Shown: positions 43,440 through 56,050, numbered from the stretch's first letter. The stretch: DNA of 64,000 bases from Dromiciops gliroides (GCF_019393635.1 NC_057863.1:572578284-572642283); one strand, 5' to 3'. Notes: generated by a model from the sequence alone, not told the origin. Made by a program: numbers and translations.

Positions 43440-44430
43440 ATTTAAACCAGATTTTATCAAGCCTGTGTGCTAGACATGCACTAGCTACAAATACAAAATG
43501 GAAATAGTTCCTGATGTCTGGGAGTTTACATTCTATTTGGAAAAACAAAGTAGATGCAAGATGCATAAAAAAGTAAATACAGAGTAGGGGGAGGCACGAA
43601 TTCCTTTGGGGATAAATTAAGGTGTCTTGTAGCAGGTGGAACTTGAGTTTTGAAGGGAGCTAGTGGTTCCAAGAGTCAGAGGTGAAAACAGAGAGCATTC
43701 TAGGCAGGAGACATGGCCTGGGCAAAGGCACTGAGGTGGGAAATGGCCTGCCACTTATGGAGAGACCAACAAGGAGGCCAGTGTGGCAGGAAAGTTAACT
43801 AGATGGAGGAGAGCAATTTGAAGTCAATGCTAGAAGATAGGCTGGAGTCAGATGGTGTTGGGTTTTTAAATAACATGTAGCTTATATCTTCCAAGAGTAA
43901 CATGATCAGACCTATGCTTTGGGGTTATGGGTTTGGCTTCTGTGTGGTGGGTAGACTGGATAGGAAAAGTGTAGGCAGAGAGACCCAGGCAAGGCTGGAA
44001 GTAGTGGCTGTGATAGTTGACGGAAGGGGGTCAAGGTGCTGTGGAGGTCAAGTCAACAAGACTTGGTATCTGATTGGATATAGAAGTGAAAGAGTAGAGA
44101 ATAAAGGAAGACTGAGGTTAGAAACCTGGATATCAGGGGCAGCCAGGTGATGCAGGGGATAGAGTACTGGCCCTGGAGTCAGGAGGACCTGAATTCAAAT
44201 CTAGCTTCAGACACTTATTAGCACTGTGACCCTGGGCAAGTCACTTAACCCCAATTTCCTCCAAAAGAAAAAAGAAACCTATGTATCAGTAATAATGGTG
44301 CTGCCCTAGACAGAAAGAGGGCAGGTGGGAAGAGGGAGAATGTGTTTAGGGAGTAAGCTAATGAGTTCTCTTTTGCATATGCGGAGTTTGAGATGACTGA
44401 TAATCCAGGCAGAATTATAAAGCACATAAT
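43440..44430 (-). mobile_element. L2 ORF2 3' half (antisense), interrupted
   Basis: 'gtttacattctatttggaaa', 'gagagcattctaggcaggag', 'caaggaggccagtgtggcag' and 'gagtaacatgatcagaccta'. It continues after a SINE at 44137-44273. Confidence 0.78.
44137..44273 (+). mobile_element. tRNA SINE with TSD
   Basis: Plus-strand SINE. GAAACCTGGATATCAG (44121-44136) and GAAACCTATGTATCAG (44274-44289) flank it. Confidence 0.9.
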
Positions 44431-44559
44431 TGGTCATATAAATGCAGATTGGGCATCAGCAGTCAGATACTGTGCCTGGGCCCTTTTCAGAGTTTTGCCT
44501 TCCTGGTAATATTTCAATGCCCCAGCTGCTGTGTCTAGCCAACACAGCTGCCTCTTTCA

Positions 44560-46281
44560 TCATGAATACTTGAAAGTCCTCTTTTTCATTGAAGTCCCAT
44601 TTTTTCCCCCTGAAAGATTATACACAGTTTTGCTGGATAGGTGATTCTTGGTTGTAATTCCAATTCCTTTGCCCTCTGGAAAATCATATTTCATGCCCTC
44701 CTATCCTTTAATGTAGAAGCTGCTAAATCTTGTGCTATCCTGGCTGTGGCTCCACAGTACTTGAATTGTTTCTTTTTGGCTGCTTGAAATATTTTCTCCT
44801 TGATCTGGGAGCTCTGGAGTTTGGCTATAATCCTGGGAGTTTTCATTTTGGGATCTCTTTCAGGAGCTGATTGGTGGATTCTTTCAATTTATATTTTACC
44901 TTCTGCTTCTAGAATATCAGGGTAATTTTCCCTGACAATTTCCTGGAAGATGATGTCTAAGCTCTTTCCTTGAATATGATTTTCAGGTAGTCTAATAATT
45001 TTCAAATTATCTCTTCTGGATCTATTTTCCAGGTCAGCTATTTTCTCAAGGAGATATTTCACATTGCCCTCTTTTTTTTAAAATTCATTTGGATTTGCTT
45101 TATTGTGTCTTGGTTTCTCATAAAGTCATTAGCTTCCATTTGTTCAATCCTAATTCTTAGGCAATTATTTTCTTCAGAGAACTTCTGTATCTCCTTTTTC
45201 AATTGGCTTTTCAAGCTGCTGACTTTTTTTTCCTGACCCTCCTGTGTCACTCTCATTTCTCTTTCCATTTTTTCCTCTACCTCTCTTACTATGTCTTCAA
45301 AGTCTTTTTTGAGCACCTCTATGGCCTGAGACAAATTCATATTTTTCTTGGAAGCTTTGGATGTAGGAACTCTGATGTTGCTATCCTATTCTGAGGGTGC
45401 ACCTCAATCTTACTTGTCACTAAAGGAACTTTATATGGTTTTCAGCTTTCTCTGCTTGCTCATCTTGCCTGTCTTTTACTTGATTTTTAACTCCCTCTTA
45501 CAGTGGGGCCCTACTTCCCAATCTACACTGTCCCAAGCTTTAGAGGGTCTCAGGTGTTTTGGTTTAAGGAAGGACAGGTTCTTCACTCACCTGGCCTGTT
45601 CCCTGGTCCATAGATAACCCCAGGCCAACTTGCTAAGTAACCAGACAGCAAAACTTTGTATGCTGTGGTTGTTAGATCCGACGAGCCTGCACCCCTCCCC
45701 CACCTGGGCCACTGCTACACAAGCCTACTTCCTGGTTCCCAGCAGGGATGAAACACCCAAGTTCTGCCTCAGCACCAGCAGAAACCCCTGTCATCTTTCC
45801 CCTGACAACTGCTCAGCCCTCTTACCAGACTGTGAGCTTAGTTCCAGATGACACTGGTGCTGCATTTGATTCAGAGGCTGGGGGCGGGTCTCTCTTTCCC
45901 TAGCTGGGCCTGCCTGGGACTGGATCTGTGTCAGTGTGACTGTGGGGTTGGGCTCCACTTCTTCCCTGACACAGCAGACCTCTCCTGCTGACCTTGTAAG
46001 CCGTTTTTGGCTGGAAAATGATCTCAGCCCATTCTTTTGTGGGTTTTGCTGCTCCAGGAATTGTCCTATGGCATTATTTGGAAGGTTTTTGGAGCAATCG
46101 TGTCGTGAGTTCTGAGAGTTCACTGCCTTTCCTCCTCCATCTTGGCTCTGCCTTGGAAATCTGCTGTCTCTTTTCAGGTTGCCATTTTCTCACCTTTAGC
46201 AGCTCTACTGTGGTTTGTGATACTTCTCTTCTAGCTCTGTGACCATTTTTCTTAGATTCTTCTCGTGCCATGTGGAAGGAG
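44560..46281 (-). mobile_element. L1/HAL1 5' UTR and ORF1 (antisense)
   Basis: On the minus strand a GC-richer 5' region (about 45400-46281) leads into ORF1: coiled coil at 45059-45340, then the RRDNLKII block and a C-terminal part with AAKKKQFKYCG near 44780, continuing to about 44580. It is the colinear reference for the inverted copy at 1.2-2.1 kb. Confidence 0.75.
45059..45340 (-). pseudogene. L1/HAL1 ORF1 N-terminal fragment
   Basis: About 90 residues beginning MNLSQAIEVLKKDFEDIV, all charged coiled coil with a QKFSEENNCLRIRIEQME stretch. L1 ORF1 proteins trimerise through such a region and bind the element's RNA. It breaks after the coiled coil; downstream ORF1 sequence is in other frames. 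Confidence 0.72.
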
Positions 46282-46299
46282 GTCATAGATGCAAAGATA

Positions 46300-46965
46300 T
46301 GTCCTATGCATATTACTAATTGCAGAACTACTTTTGGTAGCAAATAATGAGAAGCACAGTAGGCACCCAGGTGGTGAATGGCTTACACAAATGGGGCTAC
46401 ATGAATGTTATGGGATGTTATCCTACTCCGTGAAATGACTAAAATAGGAAAAATTCAGTGAAACATGGGAAAGGGGGCAGCTAGGTGGGGCAGTGGATAA
46501 AGCACTGGCCCTGGATCCAGGAGGACTTGAGTTCAAATCCAGCCTCAGACACTTGGCACTTACTAGCTGTGTGACCCTGGGCAAGTCACCTAACCCTCAT
46601 TGCCCCACCAAAAAAAAAAAGAAAAGAAAAGAAAAAGAAACATGGGAAAACTTAGCTAGGAAGAACCAGGGAAACAATAAGATCACCAACAATGTAAACA
46701 AAGAGCATTACAATGAAACAGGATATTGTATAATTGTAACTTTTCTCGGGAAAAGAGCTGAGGAAATGTTCCTCCCTCCCTTCATTGCCGAAGTGGGGTG
46801 TTAAGGACATAGAATACTACACATACTGTTGGTTGATTTAGCTGAACTCCCCTCTCCCTTTTCTTAATCTTTATCTTTGTTACAAGGGAAGACTTACTGG
46901 TAGAGAGGAGAAGCTTGATTTGGAAGTAAATGTGATACAAAATAATATTAATAATAGCCAGAATT
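46300..46965 (+). mobile_element. L1 3' end, older subfamily
   Basis: 'tgaaacatgggaaaacttag', 'attgtataattgtaac' and 'cattgccgaagtggggtg' match a different L1-type 3' UTR from those at 12-15 kb. It is split by the SINE at 46473-46636. Confidence 0.65.
46473..46636 (+). mobile_element. tRNA SINE with TSD
   Basis: Plus-strand SINE with an A tail that has become AAAAG repeats. GAAACATGGGAAA lies at 46460-46472 and 46637-46649. Confidence 0.93.
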
Positions 46966-47500
46966 TGTATATAACCTTAAGATTGGCAGAGTGAGTTATA
47001 TTATCTTTTATATATATTCATATATGTGTATGTATAAAGTCTCACTTGATCCTCACAACCACCCTGTGAGGTAGGTGTTATTTCTATCCATATTTTATAG
47101 GATAAGGAAACTGAGTCTGAGAGAGGTAAAGCAACTTTCCCAGACTAATACCTATTTGAGGCAGGATTTGAACTCAGGCCTTGTTGATGCTAAAATCTAG
47201 TACTCTGTTTAATATGCCCTCCCCCAACACAAAACAAATAATAACAATGATGACAGCTCACATTTACATATTACTTGTACCATGTATTATGCTCAGCGCT
47301 ATGCAGTTATATTATTTGATTGTCACAACAACCCTGGGAGGTAGGTGCTATTATTATCATCTCTATTTTACAGATGAGGAAACTGAGGCAGATAGAAGTT
47401 AGGTGACCCACCAAAGGTCACACATCTACTGTCTGAGTCTAGATTTGAACTCTGGTCTTCCTTACTCTAGGGCTAGGGATCTGTCCATTGCCCTACCAGC
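46966..47500 (-). mobile_element. two MIR-type SINEs (antisense)
   Basis: 46966-47220 ('ctcacttgatcctcacaacc', 'ggcaggatttgaactcaggc') and 47235-47500 ('cagatgaggaaactgaggca', 'gtctagatttgaactctggt'). A plus scrap follows at about 47565-47695. Confidence 0.7.
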
Positions 47501-47929
47501 TCTCAAAACAAACAAACAAAAATTTTAAGGACCTTCCTAGTTACTCCATTTACTTCCTGTTGGAGTGTGGGCAACTTATATCATGTCTCTGGGCTTTTTT
47601 TTCTCATCTTTCAAAGGGAGTTAAGAGTGAACTTTTGGATTAAATGATCATTAAGGCTTCTTCTAGCTCAGAATCCTATGATGATATGATCTTATGATCA
47701 TGTGAGTTGACTGGGTTGCTTTCATTGGGTGCTGAGTGCACTTAAAGGCAATACGAAACATTATTTCATGGGAAAAATTGGTCTTCATCCCTTGGGAGTG
47801 ATTAAGATAATAAAAGGCAAGCAGACCACCATGAAGATTGTGGTTGTTGTCACCAGTCATGAGAGAAAAAACAAATTTAAAGCAACTCTTGAGGTTCTGC
47901 CTCACTGTCATCAACTTAGAAAAGAAGGT

Positions 47930-48605
47930 AAAAATGGAAATGACAAGTGTTGGAGGGGCTTCAGGGGAACAGGCACATTAATGCACCATTGGTAAAGCTG
48001 TGAATTGGTGCAGCTGTTCTGGAAAACAATTTGGAATTGTGCCCCCAAAAGTAACTAATCTGTGCAAACCTTTTGACCCTACTTTCACACTACTAGTCTT
48101 GTACTCCCCCAAAGATCAAAGAAACAAGAAAGGGACCAAGGTGTACAAAAATATTTGTAGTAGCTTTCTGGTAGTGACAAAGAAATAGAAACTAAGGGGA
48201 TACCCATCAACTTGGAATAGCTGAACAAATAAGGGTATATTAATGGAATAGAATATTGTTGTGCCATAAGAAAGGATAAAAGAGATGGGTTTAGAGAAAC
48301 CTGGGTGGGCTTGTATGAACTGATAATAGAAGAAAGCAATCAGAACTAGAACAGTTGATACAATAACAACTTTGGCAAGACAATTTTGAAAGACAAACTG
48401 TGAACATTGTAATGAACAACCATGATTTTTGAGGACTTGTGATACTCTGCTTCCCGTTAAAGATGCAGAATGACACATACATTTTTGGATATGAACAATG
48501 AAGGAATTTGTTTTGCTTGACTAGGCATATCTGTTGCAAGGGTTTTGTTTTTCTTTTGGATGGGGGTGCAAAGGAGAGAAAATAAATGCTTACTAATTGA
48601 AAAAA
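47930..48605 (+). mobile_element. L1 ORF2 C-terminal fragment
   Basis: Translates as NDKCWRGFRGTGTLMHHW, the Cys-rich C-terminal segment of L1 ORF2, followed by the FDP motif and the tail of the ORF. It ends near 'gaaaataaatgcttactaat'. Confidence 0.78.
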
Positions 48606-49159
48606 TATTTTAGCTGGGCCAAGCAGAGTAGAGACATTTTACAAAGAATTTGACAAGATCTTCCAAGCTAAGTGGGCATATACAAATGGAGGTGGAAGAT
48701 GGCAAAGATTAAGTTGGAAGACATGTTTTGGGATCAGGAATTGGAAAATGACAGAGGCTTGAGCACTACTTAGCTGTGTCACTGTCCTCAAGAACAGAAT
48801 TTGGAAGCTGGTGCACATGGCAGAAATTGACATAAAAAATGAAATTGTCTCTTCTAAGAAGGAAACCACTAGTTGTAGGTGAAGGATGAGTTGTCCGATC
48901 AACTAGTTAGAACAAAAGTTAAAAATATATACCAAGGTAGGAGAGCTTGCAGAAGAGATCTTTCCTGACTATAGTAGATCTAGCCCGACTAAAATTCTGC
49001 AAAGATGGTAAATAGACAAAATTAAAGGCATTTATTTCAGCAGTCATTAAAAGTGGTGACCATAATGAGTACACTGAAAGAGTCCTGTAGCCTGAAACTC
49101 TGCAGCCTGTAAACACTTAATCTCTTTGTCAATCTCTGCTTGGCCAGAAGACAAAATAA

Positions 49160-49265
49160 ACAATGTGGGGGCAGGGACTGTCTTTTCTAAACTTCTTCCT
49201 TCCCTAGTTCTTAAGCAAAGTATTTTGTACACAGTAGGTGCTTAACAAATTATAATTGACTTGAA
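49160..49265 (+). mobile_element. L2 3' end (sense)
   Basis: 'gggggcagggactgtctttt' and 'gtacacagtaggtgcttaac'. Confidence 0.7.
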
Positions 49266-49577
49266 GCCTAGTCATAAGGAAGCCAAAGGCCACATTAGAT
49301 CCTCAAATTTACTTCATATAAAAATAAGCTCATAGAAGACCATGAATTGTCGAAGAGAAACTATACCTAAAAAGGGCTTGGCATAAGATCCAGCTAAGCC
49401 AGATCATCCTAAGGATGTTTTGCTTTGCAGATGAAAGTAGGGACAACAAACAGATGACAAATAGGACAGATTTGCTTGGAATATTATAGTGGTCAGTGTT
49501 AATTGGCAATGATAGTGCATCACCACATTTGGCCTCTAGTCCCTAGTGTAGTATGTGAAGAAGTAGCAATGGTACTT

Positions 49578-49719
49578 TTTTTTTGCTGGGCAATCGGGGT
49601 TAAGTGACTTGCCCAGGGTCACACAGCTAGTAAGTGTTAAGTGTCTGAGTATGGATTTGAACTCAGGTCCTCCTGAATCCAGGGCCATTGCTCTATCCAC
49701 TGCACCACCTAGCTGCCCC
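49578..49719 (-). mobile_element. tRNA SINE with TSD
   Basis: Minus-strand SINE. AGCAATGGTACTT lies at 49565-49577 and 49720-49732. Confidence 0.93.
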
Positions 49720-49739
49720 AGCAATGGTACTTAATGTAG

Positions 49740-50380
49740 TTGGGAATTAGAAAAAGCCATTTGACCTGATCAAATATATCCTGAAGAAATCTCTGCAGGA
49801 GGCACCCAGAAATCAGTTTTCAAGATTCTTCAAAGAGAGAAAGGTTTCATAAGAATGGAAACACTCACAAATGCTTCTGGAGGGAAAAAGATGACGCAGA
49901 ATATCAGCTGTTATTGAATATATACCTCATTAATCTTTATGAAACCTTTATGAGAATGGTCTATGCATGTAGGAGTGGTCAGACTAAAAAGAGCCTTTAA
50001 AGCTACCTTTAACCAAGTTAAAAAAGGACTCTGACAAATGCAGCTTGGATAATAACTTTGCTTGGTGATCTACAGAGTATGAACACAAAATGAAGTAACA
50101 TACTCCCCTAAGATGTTTGTCACTGTGGTGGAAGATGTCTCCATAAAAGGAAAATTCCTCCATCATGCTAAAGTTATCTAAATATCAAAGGCTATCAAAA
50201 GATCTCCTATTCATAGATGACTTTGTATTGATTATATTGAACCTCAGGACACTCCAAAAACTCACGGCAAACAAATTGGTTTAACCCTCCATACTGGAAT
50301 TAAAAGAGTGGATGGAAAATGGCTTGTTGCTCAAATTATAATATGCAACTATGGGCAAGCTGATTAAGATAAACCTGTGT
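49740..50380 (+). mobile_element. possible RTE-type LINE reverse transcriptase remnant
   Basis: Broken plus-strand frames give an SPKMFVTVVEDV-like peptide near 50105, then a short DDFVLI-type stretch near 50215, similar in order to the RTE reverse transcriptase around its catalytic FADD box. Many stops. RTE-tailed SINEs elsewhere show such an element was active. Recognition is by motif only. Confidence 0.42.
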
Positions 50381-50675
50381 GTGTGATGTTAGTGGTGTCA
50401 CTGGCAACTGGGAATATGGAATAAAGTGGGATGAGATATGCCTCTGAGAATCGGGGTCTGAGCTTATATTCAGAGGGATATAGCTGGCCTTCTAGCATCT
50501 GGATTATGTTGGCCCTGATTGTTCAGGGCCATGGTTAAGACAGCACCATTAGTGACCATAGAGCAAGGGCCTCCAACATCGCCTCCCCATCCAACCCTAT
50601 CTTCCCATGTTTCTTTTGGAGGTTCTTTCCTGGCATTCTCTATACCACCCCCATTCTGATCCCTAGGACCTTTTT

Positions 50676-50834
50676 TTGTTTGTTTGTTTTATTTTGTTTT
50701 TTAGGCAATGGGGGTTAAGTGACTTGCCCATGGTCACACAGCTAGTAAGTGTCAAGTGTCTGAAGCCGGATTTGAACTCAGGTACTCCTGAATCCAGGGC
50801 CGGTGCTTTAACCACTGCGCCATCTAGCTGCCCC
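50676..50834 (-). mobile_element. tRNA SINE with TSD
   Basis: Minus-strand SINE. TCCCTAGGACCTTTTT lies at 50660-50675 and 50835-50850. Confidence 0.94.
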
Positions 50835-50850
50835 TCCCTAGGACCTTTTT

Positions 50851-51714
50851 GATGCTTTACCTCACACCAAAGTTAATTGTACAAATCAGACATTATGTAA
50901 AATTTTTTTTAAAAGATGGCATCATTGTACCAATGTAGAAGTTACAGACAGATGGTTATGTGAGGGAATATTAATTTACAGGGTTGGAATGACTTTGTAA
51001 ACACTCTGTGTTTCTCTAGCAATATGTATATGTTGCTTGAGTAAGGCAGTGGTAATGAAATGACAGCAAAAACAGCGATAGTAGAAGAGAGTGAACAGAA
51101 TTTGTTACTTTGCTGACAGTTTGCAGTTTTCTCTATTCTCTCTGCAAACTGTTTATGTAGTAGTTGTCATGTTCAGACATCCATTTGTACCTTTGGATTG
51201 CATCCTAATTAGCACAATTGCTACTACTCCTGAATATAAAAATACAGACCAGATAACTATTCCCCACACATAGGTTAATTAATGTGAGGCAGGAAACCTT
51301 GGAGTTGGAAATATTCCTCACCAGTGGTGGGCAATTGGCTTTGAATCTGACAGTACAGTTAAAAGGATCTTTGCCTCTTGCTGTCTTGTTTCCATAAGGC
51401 CTGCTTTGGATCTGGTGGGCATTTCTAAGGTCACTTTCTACCCAAAATGAGCCTGGGGTGTGAGAGGTGGAAAGGCTTACTCCTTTAAAAGCTGCCACTG
51501 GTAAAAATGACTTGCGCAGGTCTTGAGGCAGGCTGACCTGAAATGAATGGTTGAGGGGCAGGAATGTGACGGTTTTTGGAAACAATTTTGATTCTGTAGA
51601 CACTGGGCATTTTAGACTTGTATTCCCATTTTGGCATTAGCATTTGGGAGCCACTCTGTAAAATGGCGATTACAAAACTAGCACTCAACAAAGTTTGTTT
51701 TAAAGTATTCTGTG
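50851..51714. other. unique intron DNA
   Basis: Nothing recognised; a 132-codon minus-strand frame (51205-51603) shows no family features. Confidence 0.4.
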
Positions 51715-51856
51715 TTTCAGAAAGGCCTGGAAAGATATGTATGAAGTGATGTATAGTGAAGTGAGCAGAACCAAGAGAATGTTGTGCACAGAGACAGCAA
51801 CATGGTTTGATGAAGAATTGTGAATGACTTGACTATTCTCAACAATACAATGATCC

Positions 51857-51990
51857 GTGGATAAAGCACCGGCCTTGGATTCAGGAGGACCTGAGTTTAA
51901 ATTTGGCCTCAGACACTTGACATTTACTAGCTGTGTGACCCTGGGCAAGTCGCTTAACCCTCATTGCCCCACAAAAAAACCAAAACAAAA
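51857..51990 (+). mobile_element. 5'-truncated tRNA SINE with TSD
   Basis: Starts within the head at GTGGATAAAGCACCGGCC, missing roughly 20 bases. CAATACAATGATCC (51843-51856) and CAATATAATGATCC (51991-52004) flank it. Confidence 0.9.
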
Positions 51991-52179
51991 CAATATAATG
52001 ATCCAAGACAATCCCAAAGGATTATTGATGAAACATACTATTCACCACCAAAGAAAGAACTGATATTGATGGAACAGACTGAAGCAGGCTATTTTTCACT
52101 TTCATTTTGTTTTTTCTTTTAATCAAGTTTTCTCTTACAAAATGACAAATATGGTAATGTTTTACATAATTGTACATTT

Positions 52180-52321
52180 TTTTTTAAGTGAGGCAGTTGG
52201 GGTTAAGTGACTTGCCCAGGGTCACACAGCTAGTAAGTGTTAAGTGTCTGAGGCTGGATTTGAACTCAGGTACTCCTGACTCCAGGGCCAGTGCTCTATC
52301 CACTGTGCCACCTAGCTGCCC
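52180..52321 (-). mobile_element. tRNA SINE with TSD
   Basis: Minus-strand SINE. CATAATTGTACATTT lies at 52165-52179 and 52322-52336. Confidence 0.94.
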
Positions 52322-52477
52322 CATAATTGTACATTTATAACTCAGATTGCTTGCCACCTCAGGGAGGGGGAGGGGAGGGAGGGAGGGGAGGAGGGATAAA
52401 AATTGGAACCCAAAACTAAATAAAAATGTTTATTACATTAAAAAACAGTAAAGTACTTTGTAATCATAAAAGTGCTA

Positions 52478-52622
52478 CGGGGGGCAGCTAGGTGGCACAG
52501 TGGATAAAGCTTTGGCCCTGGATTCAGGAAGACCTGAGCTCAAATCTGGCCTTAGACACTTGACACTTACTAGCTGTGTGACCCTGGGCAAGTCACTTAA
52601 CCCTCATTGCCCCCTCCCCCCC
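52478..52622 (+). mobile_element. tRNA SINE with TSD
   Basis: Plus-strand SINE with a C-rich rather than A-rich end. AAAGTGCTA lies at 52469-52477 and 52623-52631. Confidence 0.9.
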
Positions 52623-52741
52623 AAAGTGCTATTATACAAATGTGAATTATTATAAGAGGCTAACACAGATGATCCTTGAAAACACTGGTGGAGTCAAATA
52701 TCTGCTTTAATCTATGGCCTGGGGAAGCATTACTGCAATTT

Positions 52742-52970
52742 CATTGTTCAGTTGCATTTGAGTCTTTGTGACCCCATTTGGGGTTTTCTTGGCAAAGAAA
52801 TTTTCCATTTCCTTCTCCAGCTCATTTTACAGGTGAGGAAAGTGAGGCAAACAGGCTTGATTGACATGCCTAGGGTCACACAGTATTAAGTGTCTGAGGC
52901 TGGATTGGAACTTGAGTCTTCCTGACTCCAAGCCCGGTGCTCTACCCACTGTACCACCTAGCTACCCCAC
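52742..52970 (-). mobile_element. MAR1-like SINE with RTE-type tail
   Basis: Antisense, with 'gaccccatttggggttttct' and 'gaggctggattggaacttga'. Confidence 0.78.
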
Positions 52971-52975
52971 TACTG

Positions 52976-53600
52976 TAATTACCTTTTACTTATCATTCTG
53001 CTATTGACCAGAGGGAGGTAGTACCAGCCCATTCAGGCCAACATATTTGTGAGTCATGGAACTACCCAGGGTCAAGACTTCTTTGGTTTGAAAGCTTAGT
53101 GTAACCCTAGAACTTTTTAGGACCCTTGTTATTGCCCAGGGTGTATGTATAAAAGACCAGGCAAGTTGAAAGAATATAAATGCAGCATGCTCTCTGGGGC
53201 CACTCCCTCAACTCTTGCTCACATTGTTGGGCCAATCTCTAGAGGTGGCTGCTACTATTTTAGGGTTTTAGGGGTAACCAAAGAACTTAGGTTTCCAGGA
53301 GTGTCCTTCACAAGCCACCACTGATGTGTTCTCCATTAACAGTCATACTAGCCAGATTTAATTAACTTACACAAAAGGTATTTACTAAACAGGTATAATA
53401 AGAATATGTTATAAAACATCTACTTCCTTCCCCCAAGGGGCACATTCTCCCCCTGAACACAAAAAGTATCTGGGGATAATGTACAAATGTGGTAAAGCAC
53501 ATGTGAAGAAAAAAGAAGTGCCACAGGGGTACCTCACAACTCGTGGTTACTGGCAGCCCTTTTTCAGGCCTTTGTTAGAGTACTCATGAGGTTCCCAGAA
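52976..53600. other. unique intron DNA
   Basis: Nothing recognised. Confidence 0.4.
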
Positions 53601-53960
53601 GCAGCTAGGTGGCACAGTTGATAGCACCCTGGGCCTGGAGTCAGGAAGACCTGAGTTCTAATGTGACCTCAGACACTTATGAGCTGTGTTACCCTGGGCA
53701 AGTCATTTAACCTCTACCTCAGTTTCCTGCATTGTAAAATGGGATTAATAATAGCACCTATTTTCCAGAATCTTTGTGAGATCAATCGACCAATAAATAT
53801 TTTTATTAAGCACCTGTTATTTGCTAGCCATTATATTAGGTTCTGAGGATACAAAAAGAGGCTAAAGTCAGTCCCTACCTTCAAGGACCTCACTAGCTCA
53901 AAAGGGGAGATCAAACAAGATATTTGTAAAGCACTTAGCATGGTGCCTGGCACATAGTAG
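53601..53960 (+). mobile_element. MIR-type SINE with an inserted L2 scrap
   Basis: Plus MIR 53601-53785 continues at about 53908-53960 ('aagcacttagcatggtgcct'). Between them is an antisense L2 3' end ('aaatatttttattaagcacc') with GAGATCAA at both borders. Confidence 0.65.
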
Positions 53961-54107
53961 GCTTGTTCTCTTACATCTTCCCCATCCCTCTCATGAGGGA
54001 TGGGCCCTCATGAGCCCTCCACTGAGCCCTAAGAGTTGGGAGATTTTAGTTGGATTTGAAACCTGTGGAACTCTCCAGAACAAACCTCTTCCTTTCCTTT
54101 TCTTTCT

Positions 54108-54260
54108 TTTTTTTTTGGGGGGGGGGTGAGGCAATTGGGGTTAAGTGACTTGCCCAGGGTCACACAGCAACTAAGTGTTAAGTGTCTGGGGCCAGATTTG
54201 AATTCAGGTACTCCTGACTCCAGGGCCAGTGCTCTATCCACTGCGCCACCTAGCTGCCCC
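54108..54260 (-). mobile_element. tRNA SINE with TSD
   Basis: Minus-strand SINE. TCCTTTTCTTTCT lies at 54095-54107 and 54261-54273. Confidence 0.92.
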
Positions 54261-54273
54261 TCCTTTTCTTTCT

Positions 54274-55170
54274 AATCTTCTCTTTGTGACTACTCATTTT
54301 GAATTTTTAGGACTGCCTGGAGCAGAATCCCAAGTTTCAGTGAGTTTGTTCAACTAAACTCTTATATTTAGGGTGATTTGTTGGGTTCCTAGGATCTGTG
54401 GGTGCAAGACTGCATATACCTTATGACCAGTATTGTTTTTGAAGAAACAATTTTGATTCTGAATTTAAACAATTTTTTTAAAAAGCATTTCCATATAGAC
54501 AGCAGGACATACAAGATTCTGTATGAAACCATGAATCTCCATTTCATACCACTTGTTTTTTAAAGTATATAATAAATTCTTCATGTTACTTTCAAAATCT
54601 ATCCTGCTTGTCTGTTCTTTTTTCCTAACTTCCTTCTCTTTGCATTTGAAAAACATATTATTTTATTTTTACATGCCATTTGGGGGGGGCATCATTTTAT
54701 GATAAGTATTTTCTCATTAAAATTCATGCTTTGGCCATGTAATATTCTACCAGCCTGCAACCTAGCAGGCATAAGAAAGTGCCCAGGCCAGATGGGCAGG
54801 TGGCCTCTTGAGAATGGCCAGAGGCCCTACCCTAGATGTTCCTTTGCTGGATGTTTGAGAATGTGGATCACAGGCCATGCCTAGGGAGTCAGGTGTGTTA
54901 TCAAAGGTGTCTTTAGTAACTGGGTGTGTCAAATAGTTTCTTGCTACCTGACTATTATTCCCAGAAGAATTTGGCAAACATGAACATAGCCAAGCACAGG
55001 CATGTTACACTAAGCATGAGACAGCTTTTCACTGATTCCTTTAAATCAAGAAGGCACTCTCAGCATTTAGACTTTGGACTTGTGTATTGCAGTCAAGATA
55101 TAAGGATAGGTAAGGGAAGGTCAATGTTTTTTTGTGGTTATGAACTTTTAAATCATCCACAAAGATTTTT
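54274..55170. other. unique intron DNA
   Basis: Nothing recognised. Confidence 0.4.
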
Positions 55171-55174
55171 TGGT

Positions 55175-55392
55175 ATATTGTTTCAGTCATGATTGACTCT
55201 CTATGACCCCATCTGGGGTTTTCTTGGCAGAGATACTGGTTTGCTATTTCCTTCTGCTCATTTTACAGATGAGGAAACTGAGGCAAACAGGGTTAAGTGG
55301 TTTGCCCAGGATCACACAGCTAGGGGCCAGATTTGAACTCAGGAAGAAGAGTTCTTGACTTCAAGCCCCACATTCAATCTCCTATGCCACTG
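55175..55392 (-). mobile_element. MAR1-like SINE with RTE-type tail
   Basis: Antisense, 'gaccccatctggggttttct' and 'gccagatttgaactcaggaa'. Confidence 0.78.
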
Positions 55393-55481
55393 ATTATCCC
55401 ATTTCAGTCTATAAACAACAAAAGAAAAGGATTTTATAAGAAACTGAACTATTATGCACAGTTGTTGTCATTTTGTTTTTT

Positions 55482-55755
55482 AGAGATCAGGCATCCCAGT
55501 GTATAGAAAGCAGATTCTGGAGTCAGGAAGATCTGAATTCAAATGCTGCCTCAGACCATTACTAGCCATGAACCTGGGCAAAGGCACTTAACCTTTGTTT
55601 ACCTCAGTTTCCCCTTCTATAAAATAATAATAAAAAAGTAACAGTACCTCCTATATCTCCCAGGGTTGTTGTGAGGATCAAATAAGATGATAATTATGAA
55701 GCATTTCACATAGTGTTCCTGGCACATAGTAAGTGCTATATAAATGTTACCTGTT
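55482..55755 (+). mobile_element. MIR-type SINE
   Basis: Complete plus-strand copy: 'tctggagtcaggaagatctg', 'tacctcagtttccccttcta' and 'gttcctggcacatagtaagt'. Confidence 0.8.
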
Positions 55756-55879
55756 ACATTAAACCGAACAAGGCCACAGTCACATGGTTCTCTTTGTGCC
55801 CTCTTCTGTACCTCTTTTGGTTCTCTTCTTTCAATTTTTAGAAAATGATTTGATTCTCTTTTTTCCACATCTTTCAACA

Positions 55880-56000
55880 CCTCTTTGCCTCAGCTTCCTC
55901 ATTTGAAAAATGAGCTGGAGAAGGAAATGACAAACAATTCCAGGCCCTTTGCTAAGAAAAACCTGTATGGAGTCAACAAGAGTCAAGTACGCCTGAACAT
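55880..56000 (+). mobile_element. MAR1-like SINE fragment
   Basis: 'gagctggagaaggaaatgac' and 'gtatggagtcaacaagagtc'. Confidence 0.6.
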
Positions 56001-56050
56001 CAATTGTTCAAGTGTGATCATGTTCATGAAGTACTTTGAAAACTGTTGTT

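Larger units (their letters stand above)
51715..52445 (+). mobile_element. L1 3' end carrying two SINEs
   Basis: 'aggcctggaaagatatgta', 'atgatccaagacaatcccaa' and 'aattggaacccaaaactaaa'. SINEs at 51857-51990 and 52180-52321 interrupt it. Confidence 0.82.

Noticed and set aside
45630..46123. Coding exons in the GC-richer stretch
   Set aside because: The stretch continues colinearly into L1/HAL1 ORF1 on the minus strand and is best read as its 5' UTR.
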